Positions 19,520 through 28,776 of a stretch of 64,000 nt of DNA are shown in pieces (position 1 is the first letter of the stretch; the number at the start of each line of letters is the position of its first letter). The stretch lies in NCBI GenBank assembly GCA_017550105.1, contig JAFYLQ010000063.1:1-64000 (forward strand), given 5' to 3'. This stretch comes from Clostridia bacterium. GTDB lineage: Bacteria; Bacillota; Clostridia; Oscillospirales; Acutalibacteraceae. The notes beneath the pieces were generated by a model. The model had not been told where the DNA came from. It was given only the letters and a program-made list of their open reading frames with translations, and did no database searches. The translations under genes were made by a program, and so were the position numbers.

Positions 19520-21109
19520 TTATGCATTAAGATTTTCAAAATTCTTTTTGTTTGATACGTAAAGATTTTTGTAAACCTCGTAATATTTATCGTAAACCTT
19601 CTTGGCCTCCATATCGGGAGTAAAGGTTTTGCTTACGGGAATAAGCTTTTTGGCATCCTCAATGGAGTTACATTGACCCATACCTACGGCAATAAGAACT
19701 GCCGCACCCATAGCACCTACGTTCTGAGGTGTGTCAACGGTTTCAACCACCTTACCCGTACAGTCTGCAAGAATCTGACACGTGAGGTCCGAAAGTGCAC
19801 CGCCACCTACAAAGCGAACCTTTTCAGAGGATTTAACCTTCTTCTCCTCAGTTTCAAGGAACCATCTTAAATGGTAGCAAACACCTTCAAGAACCGCTCG
19901 TATCATTTCGCTCTTGCCTGTTTCAAGACTGAGATTGAAGAACATTCCCCTTGCATTGGGGTCCTCAAAGGGGCAACGGTTACCGTGAAGCCAAGGTGTG
20001 AAAATAACACCGCCTGCACCTGCAGGAACCTTTGACACCACGTGGGTCATATAGTCATAAAGGCTTGTAAATTCTGCCTCGTAGCCGTCGGTAACGTTTT
20101 TCTTTTCAAGGTAAATACCGATTTCGTCAAGCGCAAGATGGTCCTTTACCCACTCAAGGCATTTACCTGCAGTTTCAAGCTCTGCAAAATAGTTGTATCT
20201 GCCTTCCTCGGCACCAACAACGGCGGCAATCATAGCGGAAGCGTCAACAATGCTCTTGTCAACAACCGTTGAAACCCAACCTGAAGTACCGCTGTAAATA
20301 TGGGTATCGCCTAAAGCTACGGAGCCCGCACCAACACCAATAAGTGAAGCGTCACCGCCACCGCCGAATACGGCAGTACCGGGTGCAAGACCTAACTCTG
20401 CGGCAGCCTCGGGCTTAAGCTCGCCAACCTTTTCGGCAGATTTTTTGATTTCAGGAAGATGGTCGGGATTAACGCCGAGCATTTTGCACATTTTCTTGCT
20501 GAACTCGTGCTTTTTAATATCGTAAAGAAGCGTTGCAAAGGCGGAGTCGTGAGTCATACAGAACTCACCCGTCATTCTTGCAATAAAGTATTCCTTAACA
20601 TCAAGCCATTTATGTACACGCTTGAAATTTTCAGGCTCGTTCTTTTCAACCCATTTGTATTTCCATACAGGGTCCTTAACGGAAGCGGCAACGGCACCCG
20701 TTATGCTGAGTGAAACAAGAAGCTTGGGAATAAACGCACCTGCAATCTGAGGTCCGTAGGCAATACCCTCCTTAAGCTCCTTACGTGCTCTCTGGTCCAT
20801 ATAGCTCATTGCACGACGTACGGGCTTTGCATCCTTATCAACAAGAACAATACCCTGCATCTGTGAGCAGAAAGAGATACCGCATATATCATTTATATCA
20901 ACGTCGCATTTATCAAGAACCTTTCTTGTGGTGGAGCACATAGCATCCCACCATTCCTGAGGCTCCTGCTCGGCACCACCGTCGGGGAAAACGTAAAGAT
21001 TATACCCCTCTGAAGCGGCGGATACTAATTTAATAGTATCACCAAGTTCAAAAATACAGGTTTTAACACCTGTTGTACCTATATCATAACTGATAGCATA
21101 TTTACCCAT
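19520..21109 (-). CDS. FGGY-family carbohydrate kinase
   Basis: 529 residues in two actin-like ATPase domains. Visible motifs are the N-terminal phosphate loop YDIGTTGVKT, the DQRAR segment, the ADP-side GGGGDASLIGVGAG and FVGGGALSD, and the C-terminal NVGAMGAA. The family phosphorylates sugars such as xylulose, gluconate or glycerol; the substrate is not readable. ATG at 21109 is chosen because GGAGG lies 8 bases upstream; an ATG two codons earlier is too close to it. It has a promoter at 21148-21176 and appears monocistronic. Confidence 0.88.
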   Translation of the reverse strand: MGKYAISYDIGTTGVKTCIFELGDTIKLVSAASEGYNLYVFPDGGAEQEPQEWWDAMCSTTRKVLDKCDVDINDICGISFCSQMQGIVLVDKDAKPVRRAMSYMDQRARKELKEGIAYGPQIAGAFIPKLLVSLSITGAVAASVKDPVWKYKWVEKNEPENFKRVHKWLDVKEYFIARMTGEFCMTHDSAFATLLYDIKKHEFSKKMCKMLGVNPDHLPEIKKSAEKVGELKPEAAAELGLAPGTAVFGGGGDASLIGVGAGSVALGDTHIYSGTSGWVSTVVDKSIVDASAMIAAVVGAEEGRYNYFAELETAGKCLEWVKDHLALDEIGIYLEKKNVTDGYEAEFTSLYDYMTHVVSKVPAGAGGVIFTPWLHGNRCPFEDPNARGMFFNLSLETGKSEMIRAVLEGVCYHLRWFLETEEKKVKSSEKVRFVGGGALSDLTCQILADCTGKVVETVDTPQNVGAMGAAVLIAVGMGQCNSIEDAKKLIPVSKTFTPDMEAKKVYDKYYEVYKNLYVSNKKNFENLNA

Positions 21110-21147
21110 ATCCATATTCCTCCATATTACGGAATTATACATATTCT

Positions 21148-21176
21148 ATTATGCACCATTTTATGTGAATAATCAA
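21148..21176 (-). promoter_or_regulatory. Promoter of the FGGY kinase
   Basis: Minus strand: TTGATT (21176-21171), 17 bp, CATAAT (21153-21148). Confidence 0.5.
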
Positions 21177-21268
21177 CAGTAAATCCGTAGCAATATTACA
21201 CAAATTTTATTCACTTCGTCTGTGTTTTTCAAACAAAAAAATTTTTTGAAAAAATATTTAAAAAATGC

Positions 21269-21296
21269 TTGACTTTTTCAAAAACGGTGATATAAT
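21269..21296 (+). promoter_or_regulatory. Promoter of the 5S rRNA gene
   Basis: TTGACT (21269-21274), 16 bp, TATAAT (21291-21296), about 35 bp before the 5S sequence. It suggests independent transcription. Confidence 0.65.
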
Positions 21297-21330
21297 AGTC
21301 AATGTTCTTCGGAGGACGAACAGTTCTTCG

Positions 21331-21450
21331 CAGTCGGTGTTGATGGCGTTGAGGGTCCACCCGTTCCCATCCCGAACACGGTAGTTAAGCTCAACAGCGC
21401 CGAAGATACTTAGTGGGAAGCCGCTTGGGAAAATAGGGCGATGCCGACAC
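21331..21450 (+). rRNA. rrf: 5S ribosomal RNA, unlinked copy
   Basis: About 118 nt with the universal 5S landmarks: GTCGGTGTTGATGGCGTTGA, the CCACCCGTTCCCATCCCGAAC loop region, GTTAAGCTC, and a closing GCCGACAC that pairs with the 5' end. No 16S, 23S or tRNA gene adjoins it; it has its own promoter and terminator between a sugar kinase and trmB. Confidence 0.93.
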
Positions 21451-21457
21451 TAACAAA

Positions 21458-21488
21458 AACAACCACCCAAAAGGGTGGTTGTTTTTTT
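21458..21488 (+). terminator. Terminator of the 5S rRNA gene
   Basis: AACAACCACCC, loop AAAA, GGGTGGTTGTT, then TTTTT. Confidence 0.9.
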
Positions 21489-21524
21489 ACTTGAATTTGC
21501 CCAAGGCAAAAACCATAACCAGAT

Positions 21525-21573
21525 ACAAAAACCGGTATTTATCTCGATTGATAAATACCGGCTTTATTTTTCG
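21525..21573 (-). terminator. Terminator after trmB
   Basis: CCGGTATTTATC pairs with GATAAATACCGG. T-runs follow on both strands, so it may work in both directions. Confidence 0.8.
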
Positions 21574-21588
21574 GCTAAGCCACGATAA

Positions 21589-22233
21589 TTACGAATTAAA
21601 CTTCGCTTCTACTCTATTAATAGGAACACCCATACCCGAAAAGCGTCTTTCATACTCGGTCATAACGTTTCCTTCCATATATTCGGAGTTGTGAAGGTCA
21701 AAGGTAAGCTTGTCAAGAGCCATACCGTATTCTTTAAATTCCTCTAACGAGAAATCAAAAAGACCTCTGTTGTCGGTTTTAAAGAATATTGCACCGTCCT
21801 TCTTAAGGATTTTTTCGTAAATTGCAAGGAAGCTTCTGTATGTAAGTCTTCTTTTTTCGTGACGTGATTTAGGCCACGGGTCCGAGAAGTTGAGATAGAT
21901 TCTGTCGATACTGCCCTCAGGAAAAATCTCCGAAAGCTCCTTAGCGTCAACACAACAAACCCTTATATTTTTAAGCTCACTCTTTTTCACCTTTTCAGCA
22001 GCAAGCATCAAAACGTCTGAAACCTTTTCAATTGCAAGAAAATTCACGTCGGGCTCTTTTTCGGCAGTGCCTACGATAAAGTCACCCTTACCGCATCCGA
22101 TTTCTATACGTAAGGGGTTATCATTGCCAAAAAGCTCTTGGGAGGTACAACCCTCTTCCCTTAAATTTTTAATTACAATATCGCCACAGGCTTCAAGTCT
22201 TTCGGCACCGTGCTTTTTCTTTTTAATCCTCAT
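21589..22233 (-). CDS. trmB: tRNA (guanine-N7-)-methyltransferase
   Basis: Uses S-adenosylmethionine to methylate G46 of tRNA. 214 residues with the SAM-binding IGCGKGDF at about 45-52 and the signature FSDPWPKSRHEKRRL. The tail GVPINRVEAKF resembles other TrmB ends. ATG overlaps the stop of the upstream phosphatase gene as ATGA, so the two are translationally coupled. Confidence 0.95.
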   Translation of the reverse strand: MRIKKKKHGAERLEACGDIVIKNLREEGCTSQELFGNDNPLRIEIGCGKGDFIVGTAEKEPDVNFLAIEKVSDVLMLAAEKVKKSELKNIRVCCVDAKELSEIFPEGSIDRIYLNFSDPWPKSRHEKRRLTYRSFLAIYEKILKKDGAIFFKTDNRGLFDFSLEEFKEYGMALDKLTFDLHNSEYMEGNVMTEYERRFSGMGVPINRVEAKFNS

Positions 22234-23024
22234 ACTATAAACCTCACGTAAGCTCTGTCGTCAAAGGACAGATTATTTTTATTGAGCCCCTTGGTTGAAC
22301 GGTAATCACCGTCACAAAGGGGGTTGTTTTTTAATTCCTTTTCTAATTTTTCTTCGCTTTCCTTCAAGGTAGTGCAAAGTTCGGGGTAACCGTCACTTGC
22401 AAGGACAACCTCGTCACCGCTTTTTACACTGTGAATTTCAATATCCTTCTTATGCACCTTTTCACCGTTAATAACGCCGTAGGAAAACCTGCCCTCACCA
22501 TTTGCAAAAAGCCTTTGTTTTTTTATAACAGGCAAAATAAACGCCCTGCCCACGTCGTTTTGTGAAAGTTCCTCATCGGTAGCACCCTCGCAACGTGCAA
22601 TTTCAAGCACCAACGACCGCATATCTGAAACTATACGGTCAATTTCTTTGCCGTGGTCAAAAAGTTCGCCGTTTATAATACATTGACAGTCACCGATGCT
22701 CCAGATTTCGTTTCTGTATTTACTGTAAATAATAACACTTGCGGCGACACTTCCACCATTTTCATTTTCGCCGCAAAGACCTCTGACCTTTTTCGTCATT
22801 ATCTCGGTGGCGGTATAAGCATCAACATCATTTTTAAACTCTGCAACCGCTTCGCAAACAAGCCTTGCGGCGGCTCTGCCACCTGCTTCACCGTTAAAAA
22901 GAGTATCATCCTTGGAGGTAACCCCGTCGGCAACAACTATGAAATTTTCGTTAATAAAAATTTTGTCTTCACAAAGGCTCTCGTCAGGTGACTTACCTTT
23001 AATGAACTGCTCTAAAATCCTCAT
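22230..23024 (-). CDS. PP2C-type phosphatase domain protein
   Basis: 264 residues. Metal-coordinating PP2C motifs are present in order: VVADGVTSKDD near residue 32, GGSVAASVIIY, WSIGDCQC near 112, VVLASDGYPEL and DDRAYVRFIV at the end. The family removes phosphate from Ser/Thr, but no kinase or PASTA gene is nearby. The first acidic segment is shorter than in PrpC/Stp enzymes, so the substrate may differ. It starts a two-gene operon with trmB. Confidence 0.75.
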   Translation of the reverse strand: MRILEQFIKGKSPDESLCEDKIFINENFIVVADGVTSKDDTLFNGEAGGRAAARLVCEAVAEFKNDVDAYTATEIMTKKVRGLCGENENGGSVAASVIIYSKYRNEIWSIGDCQCIINGELFDHGKEIDRIVSDMRSLVLEIARCEGATDEELSQNDVGRAFILPVIKKQRLFANGEGRFSYGVINGEKVHKKDIEIHSVKSGDEVVLASDGYPELCTTLKESEEKLEKELKNNPLCDGDYRSTKGLNKNNLSFDDRAYVRFIV

Positions 23025-23083
23025 TCACAGTCCCCCAATAGAAAATATTATATTTATTCGAATATCCTTTGTCAATTAAATGC

Positions 23084-23112
23084 TTGTAATTATTTAATAC
23101 CTTGTGTATAAT
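23084..23112 (+). promoter_or_regulatory. Promoter of the galacturonate operon
   Basis: TTGTAA (23084-23089), 17 bp, TATAAT (23107-23112), 32 bp before the transporter start. No clear operator palindrome was found next to it. Confidence 0.65.
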
Positions 23113-23143
23113 ACTTATATTTATTTATTAAAAGAGGTACATA

Positions 23144-24607
23144 ATGGAAAACAAGCACGAAAACAAACATATTGATATGGGTCTGCAATTAAACAAAAAG
23201 ACCATGATTGCTCTTACTCTGGTTCTTGTTACGGTTTTAGCATTCATCGGTGTTTTAACACAGACTCTCCCCCGCGGTGAATACCAGATTGCCGAGGTAA
23301 ACGGTCACGATGCCATTGTTGACGGCACCTACACCGAAACACCGGAATACAAAATGCCTATACGGAATATCATCTTATCACCAATACTTTGCTTTGGCAG
23401 TGCTCAGGCAGGTACGGGTCTTACAATCATACTTATGATTGTGCTTATAGGCGGTTCATTCCTTATTCTTGACAAGTGCGGAATATTGAAATATATAATG
23501 GCTACACTTATCAAAAAGTTCAGCCACAAAAAATACACCCTTATGGGAGTCGTTATTTTCGTATGTATGCTTTTGGGCTCAACTGCAGGTATTCTTGAAG
23601 AAAGCATTACCCTTGTGCCCATAGCCGTTGCCATTTCGTTGGCTCTGGGGTGGGACTCGCTTGTGGGACTCGGCTTAAGCCTTGTTGCAATTGCGTGGGG
23701 CTTTACTGCCGCAACCTTTAACCCCTTCAACGTAGTTACCGTGCAAAAATTAGCGGACCTCGAGATTTTCTCAGGTCTTTGGCTCAGACTTATTGTTTTT
23801 GCAGGTGTTTATCTTATCCTTTTCTTATTCCTTTTCTTTTATGCTAAAAAAATAGAGAAGAACCCCACAAAATCCCCCGTTTACGAATCCGATAAGGCAC
23901 TTCGTGAAAAATACAATCTTGCAGATGCCGACGCTACCCTTGCAAACCCCAAAATCCGTAAGGGTACAAGAGCCTTCCTCATCTGCATCCTTATTGACGT
24001 ATTGTTTATTATTCTCGACTTCGCTTTAAGCACAGGCGGTGTAATTTCTCTTCCTGCTATGGCGGTGCTTTTCACCACGGGCGGACTTCTTGCAGGTCAT
24101 TTTTCAGGGCTTCGCGGCAAAAATCTTTTCAAAAGCTTCTTACAGGGTACCAAGAGCATTGCTCCTGCAATTCCACTTATAATCTTCGTTGTAGCTATTT
24201 CATACGTATTAAACGAAGGCAGAATAATGCACACCATCCTTTACGAATTAAACGAGCTTATGAAGGGTCTTTCCCCCTTTGTTGCAATTTTATTACTGTT
24301 CGCAGTAATTGCACTTTTAGAGTTCTTTATCGGCAGCGGTAGTGCAAAGGCTTTCCTCATTATGCCCCTTGTGGCACCTCTTTCAGACCTTGTTGGTATT
24401 ACAAGACAGAGCGTTGTTACAACCTTCTGTATGGCGGACGGCTTCACCAACCTTCTTTATCCCACAAGCGGTATTATGATTATCGCTATTGGTCTTGTGG
24501 GTGTTTCCTACGGCAAATGGATTAAATGGTCGTGGAAATTATTTGTTGGTGAATTTATTTTCTCAGCACTTATTATGCTACTTATGGTAGCAATAAATTA
24601 TAATTGA
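23144..24607 (+). CDS. YfcC/DcuC-like membrane transporter
   Basis: 487 residues with about twelve membrane helices. The sequence fits the C4-dicarboxylate anaerobic carrier-like (YfcC) group: GILEESITLVPIAVAISLALGWD, TFNPFNVVT and LEFFIGSGSAKAFLIMPLVAPLSD are typical. YfcC-like proteins move organic acids or small peptides. Being first in an operon with uxaB and uxaA, ten bases before uxaB, suggests galacturonate or another hexuronate as substrate; that is inference from context. Confidence 0.75.
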   Translation: MENKHENKHIDMGLQLNKKTMIALTLVLVTVLAFIGVLTQTLPRGEYQIAEVNGHDAIVDGTYTETPEYKMPIRNIILSPILCFGSAQAGTGLTIILMIVLIGGSFLILDKCGILKYIMATLIKKFSHKKYTLMGVVIFVCMLLGSTAGILEESITLVPIAVAISLALGWDSLVGLGLSLVAIAWGFTAATFNPFNVVTVQKLADLEIFSGLWLRLIVFAGVYLILFLFLFFYAKKIEKNPTKSPVYESDKALREKYNLADADATLANPKIRKGTRAFLICILIDVLFIILDFALSTGGVISLPAMAVLFTTGGLLAGHFSGLRGKNLFKSFLQGTKSIAPAIPLIIFVVAISYVLNEGRIMHTILYELNELMKGLSPFVAILLLFAVIALLEFFIGSGSAKAFLIMPLVAPLSDLVGITRQSVVTTFCMADGFTNLLYPTSGIMIIAIGLVGVSYGKWIKWSWKLFVGEFIFSALIMLLMVAINYN

Positions 24608-24616
24608 GGCAGATTT

Positions 24617-26059
24617 ATGAAAAACATAAAAGAACTTCATTCCAAAACCAAAAGACCCGAAAAAATACTTCAGTTTGGCGAGGGCAACTTTTTAAGAGCC
24701 TTTGCAGATTACCTTGTGGACGTAATGAACGAGCAGGGCTTATTTGATGGTAGTGTTGTTGTATGTCAGCCTATTAAAAATGGTCTTTGCGACCTCATAA
24801 ACGAGCAGGACGGCATTTACACCCTCATCCTCAGAGGCAGGAAAAATGGCGAAGCAACCGAGAAAACACGTGTTATAAACAGCGTTTCACGTTGTGTTGA
24901 CCCCTACAAGGATTTTAATGCTCTTCTTGAAATTGCCCGCAGTGAGGATTTGAAAATAATCATTTCCAACACCACCGAGGCGGGAATCGCTTTTTCGGAA
25001 GCCGATAAATTCGATGATGCTCCCCCCTCATCCTACCCCGGCAAGCTTACACGCTTCCTTTTTGAACGCTTCTCACATTTTAAGGGTAGTGACGAAAGTG
25101 CACTTTACCTTTTACCGGTTGAACTTATTGACAACAACGGCACCGAGCTTAAAAAATGCGTAAAGCAATTTGCCGACCTTTGGGTTTTAGGCGAGGATTT
25201 CATTAACTGGCTTGATAAATGCAGCTTTTCAAACACCCTTGTTGACCGAATTGTTACAGGCTATCCCAAAAAGGACGTTGATGAATTCTATAACAAATTA
25301 GGCTACACCGACCCTCTGCTTGATACTGCGGAGCCCTTTTTCTTCTGGGCTATTGAGGATAAAGAGGGTCTTAAGGAGCTTTTCCCTGCGCATAAGTCAG
25401 GCTTGGGTGCAGTTTTCTGCCCCGATATTTCGGGATATAAAATGCGCAAGGTACGTATCCTTAACGGTGCACACACCGTGAGCGTTCTGGGTGCATACCT
25501 TGGGGGCTTTGATATTGTAAGAGATATGATGAATGATGAGGCCTTCAACGCCTTCATTATTACAACCCTCAAGGAAGAGGTTATTCCTTACATTCCCCTT
25601 CCCCAAAAAGAGAAGGAGGATTTCGCCCTTTCAGTTCTTGAAAGATTCAACAACCCCTTCATCGACCACAGGCTTCTTGATATATCCCTTAACTCCGTTT
25701 CTAAATACAAGGCAAGGTGCTTACCCTCATTACTTGATAACGTTAAAAGTGGTAGCTTCCCCAAAAGACTTTTCTTCGGTCTTGCCTGTCTTATTGAATT
25801 CTACAACGGTAGCTTCAACTCAGACGGTGCCTTTGTGAACACACGAAACGGTGCAGAATACGAAATTAAGGATAATAAAGAGGTTCTTGATTTCTTCAAT
25901 TCGGTAAATACACTTCCCGACAAGGTTACAAGAATTCTCAAAAATTCTGAGTTCTGGGGTTGTGACCTTACGGAAATCCCCCACGCTACAGAGTTTGTTG
26001 AGAACTGCTGTATCACAATTGAAAATAACGGCGTAAAAGCCGCTTTGGAGCTTTTATAA
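24617..26059 (+). CDS. uxaB: Tagaturonate reductase
   Basis: NADH-dependent reduction of D-tagaturonate to D-altronate in galacturonate breakdown. 480 residues of the mannitol dehydrogenase superfamily: N-terminal Rossmann part with ILQFGEGNFLRAF at about 17-29, and the catalytic segment KVRILNGAHT with the family Lys and His. Stop and the next start overlap as TAATG. Fructuronate reductase is the main alternative, but pairing with uxaA (altronate) favours UxaB. Confidence 0.9.
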   Translation: MKNIKELHSKTKRPEKILQFGEGNFLRAFADYLVDVMNEQGLFDGSVVVCQPIKNGLCDLINEQDGIYTLILRGRKNGEATEKTRVINSVSRCVDPYKDFNALLEIARSEDLKIIISNTTEAGIAFSEADKFDDAPPSSYPGKLTRFLFERFSHFKGSDESALYLLPVELIDNNGTELKKCVKQFADLWVLGEDFINWLDKCSFSNTLVDRIVTGYPKKDVDEFYNKLGYTDPLLDTAEPFFFWAIEDKEGLKELFPAHKSGLGAVFCPDISGYKMRKVRILNGAHTVSVLGAYLGGFDIVRDMMNDEAFNAFIITTLKEEVIPYIPLPQKEKEDFALSVLERFNNPFIDHRLLDISLNSVSKYKARCLPSLLDNVKSGSFPKRLFFGLACLIEFYNGSFNSDGAFVNTRNGAEYEIKDNKEVLDFFNSVNTLPDKVTRILKNSEFWGCDLTEIPHATEFVENCCITIENNGVKAALELL

Positions 26060-27525
26060 TGGATAAGGCTATAATAATCAACCCCCGTGACAACGTGGGC
26101 GTTGCCCTTTGTGAGCTTAATATGGGTGACCTTTTCGGCAACACACCCATTACAGGCACCATTCCCGAAAAGCACAAATTTGCATTAACAGACATTCCTG
26201 CAGGTGAAAGCGTAATAAAATACGGCTACCCCATAGGCAGAGCCACAAGGGATATAAAAAAGGGTGAGCACGTGCACACCCACAACCTTAAAACCGCCCT
26301 TACGGAAAGTGAGGAATACACCTTCAAGGGTGATAACACCTACTCACCCATTGATTCAGATTTAACCTTTATGGGTTATTTGCGAGAAAACGGCAAGGTG
26401 GGTATAAGAAACAGAATTTTTGTTATCCCCACCGTGGGCTGTGCAAACAACGCCGCTAAGGAAATTGCTAAAAGAGCTAACGAAGAATTAGGCCTCGGCA
26501 ACGAGGTTCTGGCTCTCACCCACCCTTACGGTTGCTCACAGCTAAGCGAGGATGCAGAAAATACTGCAAAATGTCTTGCTTCCCTATGCAAGCACCCGAA
26601 CGTGGGCGGTGCACTCTTGCTCTCATTAGGTTGTGAAAACAATAACCTTGCGGTTATGAAGCCCCATCTTGGTGAATACAACACCGACAGAATCAGGCTT
26701 CTCAATATGCAGGAATGCAACGATGAAATCGAAGAGGGTTTAAACCTTGTTAAAAGTATTTATATTATTACTAAAGAGGATAAACGAACAGTCCAACCCA
26801 TCAGTAAGCTTACCATAGGCTTCAAATGTGGCGGCTCCGACGGTTTTTCGGGTATTACAGCCAACCCTCTTTGCGGTAAAATATGCGACAGACTTACACA
26901 GTACGGCGCTTCGGCTATTTTAACCGAGGTTCCCGAGATGTTCGGTGCAGAGACCATTTTAATGGAAAGAACGGTTAACCGTGATGTTTTTGATAAAACC
27001 GTTGATATGATTAACGGCTTTAAGAGTTACTTCACACGGCATAATCAGGTAGTTTATGAAAACCCCTCCCCCGGAAACAAGGACGGCGGTATTACCACCT
27101 TAGAGGAGAAATCCTTAGGATGCATTACAAAGGGCGGTACTGCCGTTGTAACAGACGTCTTAGACCTTTACGAGCCGTATAAAAAGAGCGGTGTATCACT
27201 GCTTTGGGGTCCCGGCAACGATATAGTTTCCACCACGAACCTCACCTGTGCCGATGCGGTTATGATACTGTTCACAACGGGCAGGGGCAATCCCTTAGGT
27301 GCGCCCATCCCCACTTTAAAAATCAGCACTAACACGGCACTTTCACTTAAGAAAAAATCCTGGATTGATTTTGATGCAGGTATTCTTTTGGAAAACGGTT
27401 CCTTTGATGAATCCACAGACAAGCTTCTTGACACTATAATAAACGTTGCCAACGGTGAAAAAACGCTTAATGAAATTAATAATTATGAGGAAATAGCCAT
27501 CTTCAAGGACGGCGTTACTCTTTAA
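26059..27525 (+). CDS. uxaA: Altronate dehydratase
   Basis: Dehydrates D-altronate to 2-keto-3-deoxygluconate. 488 residues carry both parts of full-length UxaA: an N-terminal SAF-type domain (about 1-95) and the catalytic part with VGIRNRIFVIPTVGCANN, HPYGCSQL and KCGGSDGFSGITANP. The conserved Cys residues probably hold the metal or cluster. Isomerase (uxaC), KDG kinase and aldolase are not in the window and must lie elsewhere. Confidence 0.95.
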   Translation: MDKAIIINPRDNVGVALCELNMGDLFGNTPITGTIPEKHKFALTDIPAGESVIKYGYPIGRATRDIKKGEHVHTHNLKTALTESEEYTFKGDNTYSPIDSDLTFMGYLRENGKVGIRNRIFVIPTVGCANNAAKEIAKRANEELGLGNEVLALTHPYGCSQLSEDAENTAKCLASLCKHPNVGGALLLSLGCENNNLAVMKPHLGEYNTDRIRLLNMQECNDEIEEGLNLVKSIYIITKEDKRTVQPISKLTIGFKCGGSDGFSGITANPLCGKICDRLTQYGASAILTEVPEMFGAETILMERTVNRDVFDKTVDMINGFKSYFTRHNQVVYENPSPGNKDGGITTLEEKSLGCITKGGTAVVTDVLDLYEPYKKSGVSLLWGPGNDIVSTTNLTCADAVMILFTTGRGNPLGAPIPTLKISTNTALSLKKKSWIDFDAGILLENGSFDESTDKLLDTIINVANGEKTLNEINNYEEIAIFKDGVTL

Positions 27526-27533
27526 TCTTTTTT

Positions 27534-27580
27534 ATAAAAAGACCTGCAACTCAACACAAGTTGAATTGCAGGTCTTTAAT
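27534..27580. terminator. Terminator after uxaA
   Basis: GACCTGCAACTCAAC, loop ACAA, GTTGAATTGCAGGTC (27541-27575), with A-rich and T-rich flanks. It probably also serves the convergent gene ending at 27582. Confidence 0.85.
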
Positions 27581-27581
27581 T

Positions 27582-28757
27582 TTATTCATCAAAGCTTTCT
27601 ATTTCAAACAAATCCGAAGTATCTGTTTCAAAAGTGTCCAATGAAATGGGTTCGTAATTATCTTCAAAATCCGCACTTTCACGAATAATCTTGCCGTTTG
27701 CAAAGCCGTCCTCAACAACAATTGTTTCGTCAATCCAACCATCATCATCGTCATCATCAAGAATAATGGCACCGTTTTCGTCGTACTCTACAACTGCAGG
27801 TCTTGTTTTAATTTTAAAAACTATAATAACAACTATTAAAAGAATAACAAGTAATGCCGCTCCGATACCAATGAATACAAGAGGATTTGTCTTCTCCTTC
27901 TCTATTGTTTCGGGAACGTCCTCAAAGCTTGCACCAACAACAACATCCTTTTCGGGCATTATAAAGTTTGAAACGTTGCTGTATTTACCATTCACTGTAA
28001 TGCTACCCGCTTTAAGACGTTTACCTGCATCAGGCTTAAACGTAATAATAACTACTTCACCCTTGCTTGCGACATTCGGATTAACCTCAATTATTCCACC
28101 GGGAACCTTCTTCACCTTTATATTATAGGTTACGGTACTTCCGTCAGATTCCCACTTAGCATAAATCACAGTGCCCTTCTTAGCAATTGATTTACCGAAA
28201 TCCCAAGGGGTTTTGAACTCGGGGTCTGCGTACCAGCCCTTGAAAACATAACCCTTTCGTATAGGTTCATTGGGTTGATTAACCAAACCCGGCTTATCAA
28301 GAATTGTTTTAAGTCGGCGTTCACCATTGTTTCTTTCAAGATAAACAAAGAACTGACCATCCTTAAGCAATGCCTCATCGGGGTCGGTGGTCTCGGTATT
28401 GGTTTCCGATGTTTCGGTATTGGTTTCGGCTTTAGTAGTTTTTTCCTTTGTTGTTTTTTCGGTGTTTCCATTTGTAGCCCTCTCGGTAGTAGCCTTAACG
28501 GACGTAGCAGGTTTATCCTGACTATTAGTTGTAGCGGGACGAGTTGGCTTCTGAGTAACCTGTTCTTTAGTAGTAGCCTCGGTTTCGAGAGTCTCTTCAG
28601 CGGTTGTTTCCTCCTCTGCAACCTCTGTTGTAGTACCCTCGATAGGTCCAAGGTAATCCTCCCAGGAGGGTGCCGCCATACTCATAGTAAGGCTCGTGCA
28701 TAAAATACACAGTATAACACCCAGACTGAGCAACAATTTGAAATACTTTTTAGTCAT
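27582..28757 (-). CDS. Secreted, membrane-anchored protein with Thr-rich stalk and InlB-type repeats
   Basis: 391 residues. Signal peptide (about 1-28, cleavage near SMAA), Thr/Glu/Lys-rich low-complexity stalk (about 40-130), then a Listeria-Bacteroides (flg_new) repeat with RKGYVFKGWYADPEFKTPWDF. A second beta-rich repeat (IEVNPNVASKGEVVIITFKPDAG) follows, then one membrane helix (about 292-315) and an acidic tail with six consecutive Asp. The layout is that of a surface protein held by its C-terminus. Function is unknown. It is transcribed alone, 19 bp after the oxidoreductase gene. Confidence 0.75.
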   Translation of the reverse strand: MTKKYFKLLLSLGVILCILCTSLTMSMAAPSWEDYLGPIEGTTTEVAEEETTAEETLETEATTKEQVTQKPTRPATTNSQDKPATSVKATTERATNGNTEKTTKEKTTKAETNTETSETNTETTDPDEALLKDGQFFVYLERNNGERRLKTILDKPGLVNQPNEPIRKGYVFKGWYADPEFKTPWDFGKSIAKKGTVIYAKWESDGSTVTYNIKVKKVPGGIIEVNPNVASKGEVVIITFKPDAGKRLKAGSITVNGKYSNVSNFIMPEKDVVVGASFEDVPETIEKEKTNPLVFIGIGAALLVILLIVVIIVFKIKTRPAVVEYDENGAIILDDDDDDGWIDETIVVEDGFANGKIIRESADFEDNYEPISLDTFETDTSDLFEIESFDE

Positions 28758-28776
28758 CTTTTCACCTTAAATTTAA

